NCBI GenBank assembly: GCA_030035585.1
Contig: CM057476.1
Location: forward strand, 19,018,501 to 19,082,500
Source: Dugong dugon
Taxonomy: Eukaryota; Chordata; Mammalia; Sirenia; Dugongidae
DNA length: 64,000 nt
Direction: 5' to 3'
The notes below the pieces were generated by a model, which searched no databases, was not told the DNA's origin, and was given only the letters and a program-made list of their open reading frames with translations. This document shows, in pieces, positions 61,450-64,000 of the stretch; within the stretch, counting starts at the first letter, position 1, and the number at the start of each line of letters is the position of its first letter. A program made the translations under genes and the position numbers.

Positions 61450-61849
61450 TGTTATGGATTGAACTGTGTCCTTTGAAAAGTTATATGGAAGTCCCAACCC
61501 CTGTACCTGTAAATATGCCTGTTTGGAAACAGAGTTTTATTATGTTAATGAGACATACCAAAGTCGGGTGGGACCTAAACTGAATCCCTTTTGGGTGGTG
61601 TCTTATAAAAAGAGCAGAATGGACCAAGACACACACACACGGGGAAGACAAACTCCATTTGAAGAAGATCCCTCTGCAAGCTAAGGAATGCCCAGGAACG
61701 CAGAGGCTACTGACCAGCAAGGACCCTCCCCTAAAGTGGATGCCCTGATTTGGACTTCTAGCCTCCAAAAACTGCAGCAATAAATTCTTGTTGTCAAAAG
61801 CCATCCACCTGTGGTATTTGTTTTATGGGAGCACTAGATAACTAAGACA
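61450..61849 (+). mobile_element. Solo LTR, MLT1-like MaLR
   Basis: TG...CA, about 400 bp, TGTTATGGATTGAACTGTGT start, TTGGACTTCTAGCCTCC and AGCAATAAATTC near the end. GATGG / GACGG flanks are a near-match 5-bp duplication. Related to, but distinct from, the LTRs at 7.96 and 58.05 kb. Old solo fossil. Confidence 0.8.
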
Positions 61850-62067
61850 GACGGGTAAAAACATTCCCTGGTAGGCAAGAATTTGCCTAAGGTGGGGAGG
61901 GTGTTCTGGAACCTTTTGCTGGCTCTCTGGGCCAGTGGCCAAACAGCTGCAGAAAAGGAGATTCATTTCCTTCAGCAATCTGTGAGCCTATGGAGCACCT
62001 GGCACTCAGCTAGGCCCTTGGAATTGGGTGGAAGAAGCAGGAGACATCCCTACCCTTCAATTTCTTA
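61850..62067. other. Intergenic unique sequence
   Basis: Nothing recognised. Confidence 0.4.
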
Positions 62068-62268
62068 CAGTTGCTGTTGCGTCGATTCTGACTCATGGCG
62101 ACTCCACGTGTGTCAGAAATAGAACTGCTCCATAGGGTTTTCAATGGTTGATTTTTCCGACGTAGGTCGCCAGGCCTTTCTTCCGAGGCACCTCTGGGTG
62201 GACTTGAACCTCCAATCTTTCAGTTAGCAGTTAAGCATGTTAACTGTTTGTACCACCCAGGGACTCCA
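62068..62268 (-). repeat. AfroSINE, long form
   Basis: The plus view runs from CAGTTGCTGTTGCGTCGATT to GTACCACCCAGGGACTCC. Confidence 0.93.
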
Positions 62269-63060
62269 CTTGTTCGATTACATGTTTTTCAAAATTCTTT
62301 TAGATATATGCCTAGGAGTGGAATTACTGGGTCATATGATCAGTCGTATGTTTAACTTTTTGAGGAACTGCCAACTGTTACCCACAGTGACTGCACACAT
62401 TTCACATTCCGATGAGCAATGCATGAGGGTTCCAATTTCTCCACATCCTCATCAACACTTGTTATTTCCTTTCCTTTCCTCGCTTCCTCCTTCCCTCTCT
62501 TCATTCTTTCCTTTCTTATTAAAGCCATCCTAATGAGTGTGAAGTGGTATCTCATTGTGGTTTTGACTTGCATTCCCCTAATGATTAATGGATGGAAACC
62601 CTGGTGGCGTAGTGGTTAAGAGCTCAGCTGCTAGCCAAAAGGTCAGCAGTTCAAATCCGCCAGGCGCTTCTTGGAAACCCTATGGAGCAGTTCTATTCTG
62701 TCCTATAGGGTCTCTATGAGTCGAAATCGACTCAACGGCAATGGATAATGACTAATGGAGGAGTCCGAGTGGTCCAAAGTGTTGCTAACTTAAGGGTTGG
62801 AGAACCAAACCTACCCAGCGGCTCCACGGAAGAAAGGCCTGGCAATCTGCTTCCATAAACATCACAGCCAAGAAAACCCTATGGAGTAGCCCTGTTCGGT
62901 AACACACGGAGTCGACATGAGTCAGAGGGCCGACTTGACACCAGCTAACAACAACTAATGATGTCGAGCATCTTTTCTTGTGCTTACTGGACATTTGTAG
63001 ATTTTCTTTGGAGAAAGGTCTCTTCAAGCCTTTGCCCATTCTTTAGTTGGGTTATAACTA
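62269..63060 (-). mobile_element. L1 ORF2 remnant with two SINEs inside
   Basis: Antisense L1 text at 62,269-62,578 (minus strand reads QVKTTMRYHFTLIRMALIRK) and 62,961-63,060 (GAGCATCTTTTCTTGTGCTT). A C/T-rich tract (62,466-62,515) has expanded inside it. Confidence 0.85.
62579..62960 (+). repeat. Two AfroSINEs sharing one target site
   Basis: Short-form copy 62,593-62,745 and long-form copy 62,760-62,953. TAATGATTAATGGA (62,579-62,592) recurs as TAATGACTAATGGA (62,746-62,759), and ACTAATG recurs at 62,954-62,960. Confidence 0.92.
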
Positions 63061-64000
63061 TATTTTTTCCTTTTTTTTTTTTAATTGATGTAATTAAATG
63101 AAGTTTACATTTTAAGTTAGTCTCCCGTACAGAATTTTTTTTTTACATTGTTATGAGACCCCAACGCTCACCCCATTCTGTGACAGCACACTCCTCCCCT
63201 CCGCCCCTGATTCCCCATGAACATTCAACCAACTCCTAACTCTCTCTGCCTTCCCATCTCACCTCTGGACAGAAGCTGCCCCTTTGGTCTCTTATATCTA
63301 CTTGTCTAAGAGGCACATTCTTCACAAGTATCACTTTACATCCCACAGTCCAGTCCAATCCCTGTCTGAAGAGTTGGCCTCGGAAATTGTTTTAGTTCTG
63401 GGGTGATGTAGAGACCAGGGGCCATGCTTTCTGGGGTGCGTCCAGTCTTAGACCATTAAGTCTGGTCTTCTTACTAGTATTTGAGTTCTGCATCCCATCG
63501 TCCTACTGCTCCATCAGGGACCCTCTGTTGTGTTCCCTGTCAGGACGTTCATTGGTAGTAGCCAGGCACCATCTAGTTCTTCTGGTCTCAGGCTGATGAA
63601 GTCTCTGGTTTATGTGGCCCATTCTGTTTCTTGGGCCAATACTTTCCTTGTGTCTTTGGTGTTCTTCATTCTCCCTTACTCCAAGCGGTTGGGACCAATT
63701 GATGTATCTTAGATGGCCGCTTGCAAGCTTTTAAGACCCCAGACACCACTCACCAAACTGGGATGCAGAACATTTTCTTAATAAGGTTTGTTATGCCAAT
63801 TGACACAGATGTCCCCTGAAAGCATGGTCCCCAGACCCCGCATCCCTACTTCTCTGTCTCTCAAAGTATTTGATTGTATTGAGGAAACTTCTTAGCTTTG
63901 GTTTAGTCCAGTTGTGCTGACTTCCCCTGTAGTGTGTGCTGTCCTTCCCTTCACCTAAGATCATTCTTATCTACTATCTAGTTACTGTATAACCCTCACC
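63061..64000 (-). mobile_element. L1-type 3' UTR, runs off the window
   Basis: The antisense view: T-run, GAAGTTTACATTTTAAGTTA, ACATTCAACCAACTCCTAAC, CTGAAGAGTTGGCCTCGG, TTAAGACCCCAGACACCACT. The longest copy of the family here, so part of ORF2 may lie beyond position 64,000. Confidence 0.85.

Overview
This is nuclear DNA from a placental mammal of the Afrotheria, most likely an elephant or another paenungulate. About 42 tRNA-derived SINEs carry the afrotherian signature (GACTCATAGYGACCC and CGACTCGACGGCA blocks). RTE-type LINE ends share the tail of those SINEs, and L1 3' ends are of a type I associate with elephant DNA. Older layers common to all placentals (MIR, L2, MER5, MaLR-type LTRs) lie beneath. 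There is no bacterial, phage or plasmid content, no operon and no CRISPR array. Nearly all open reading frames are chance frames or pieces of LINEs.

The one host gene I can support is CORO1C (coronin-1C), read leftward on the minus strand. Coding exon 2 lies at 12,520-12,719. It starts with the initiator ATG, encodes residues 1-65 and has clean splice sites at both ends. The promoter and non-coding exon 1 fit the CpG island at 39,540-41,430, with a probable exon 1 donor at 40,630/40,631. Intron 1 is then about 27.9 kb (12,720-40,630), and 1-12,519 is the start of intron 2. The remaining coding exons lie to the left of the window. From 41,430 to 64,000 the sequence is the gene's 5' flank, which in human lies between CORO1C and SSH1 (recalled synteny, not seen here).

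Layout: 1-12.5 kb is intron 2, with a GC-richer non-repeat block at 1.7-2.9 kb carrying a CACGTG, CCAAT, CArG and AP-1 cluster. 12.5-12.7 kb is exon 2. 12.7-40.6 kb is intron 1, with an L1 at 21.7-24.0 kb, an older L1 at 36.55-37.67 kb and many SINEs. 39.5-41.4 kb is the CpG island promoter. 41.4-64 kb is repeat-dense flank with nested insertions, solo LTRs and a second small CpG-rich block at 59.4-59.9 kb.

The most interesting signals are in repeat architecture and regulation; I found no new protein system. They are: SINE pairs that used the same target site in succession at four loci; a strong sense-strand bias of SINEs inside the CORO1C transcription unit (16 of 19) that is absent from the flank (11 of 23); a 383-bp tandem duplication carrying a MIR plus SINE; a MIR/SINE/L1 stack whose L1 tail carries a SINE piece and two poly(A) runs; the intron 2 CArG/AP-1 cluster; and the second CpG-rich block with a strong leftward splice donor. 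All element boundaries and family names were read by eye, so ends are usually good to about 5-20 bp and family names are provisional.
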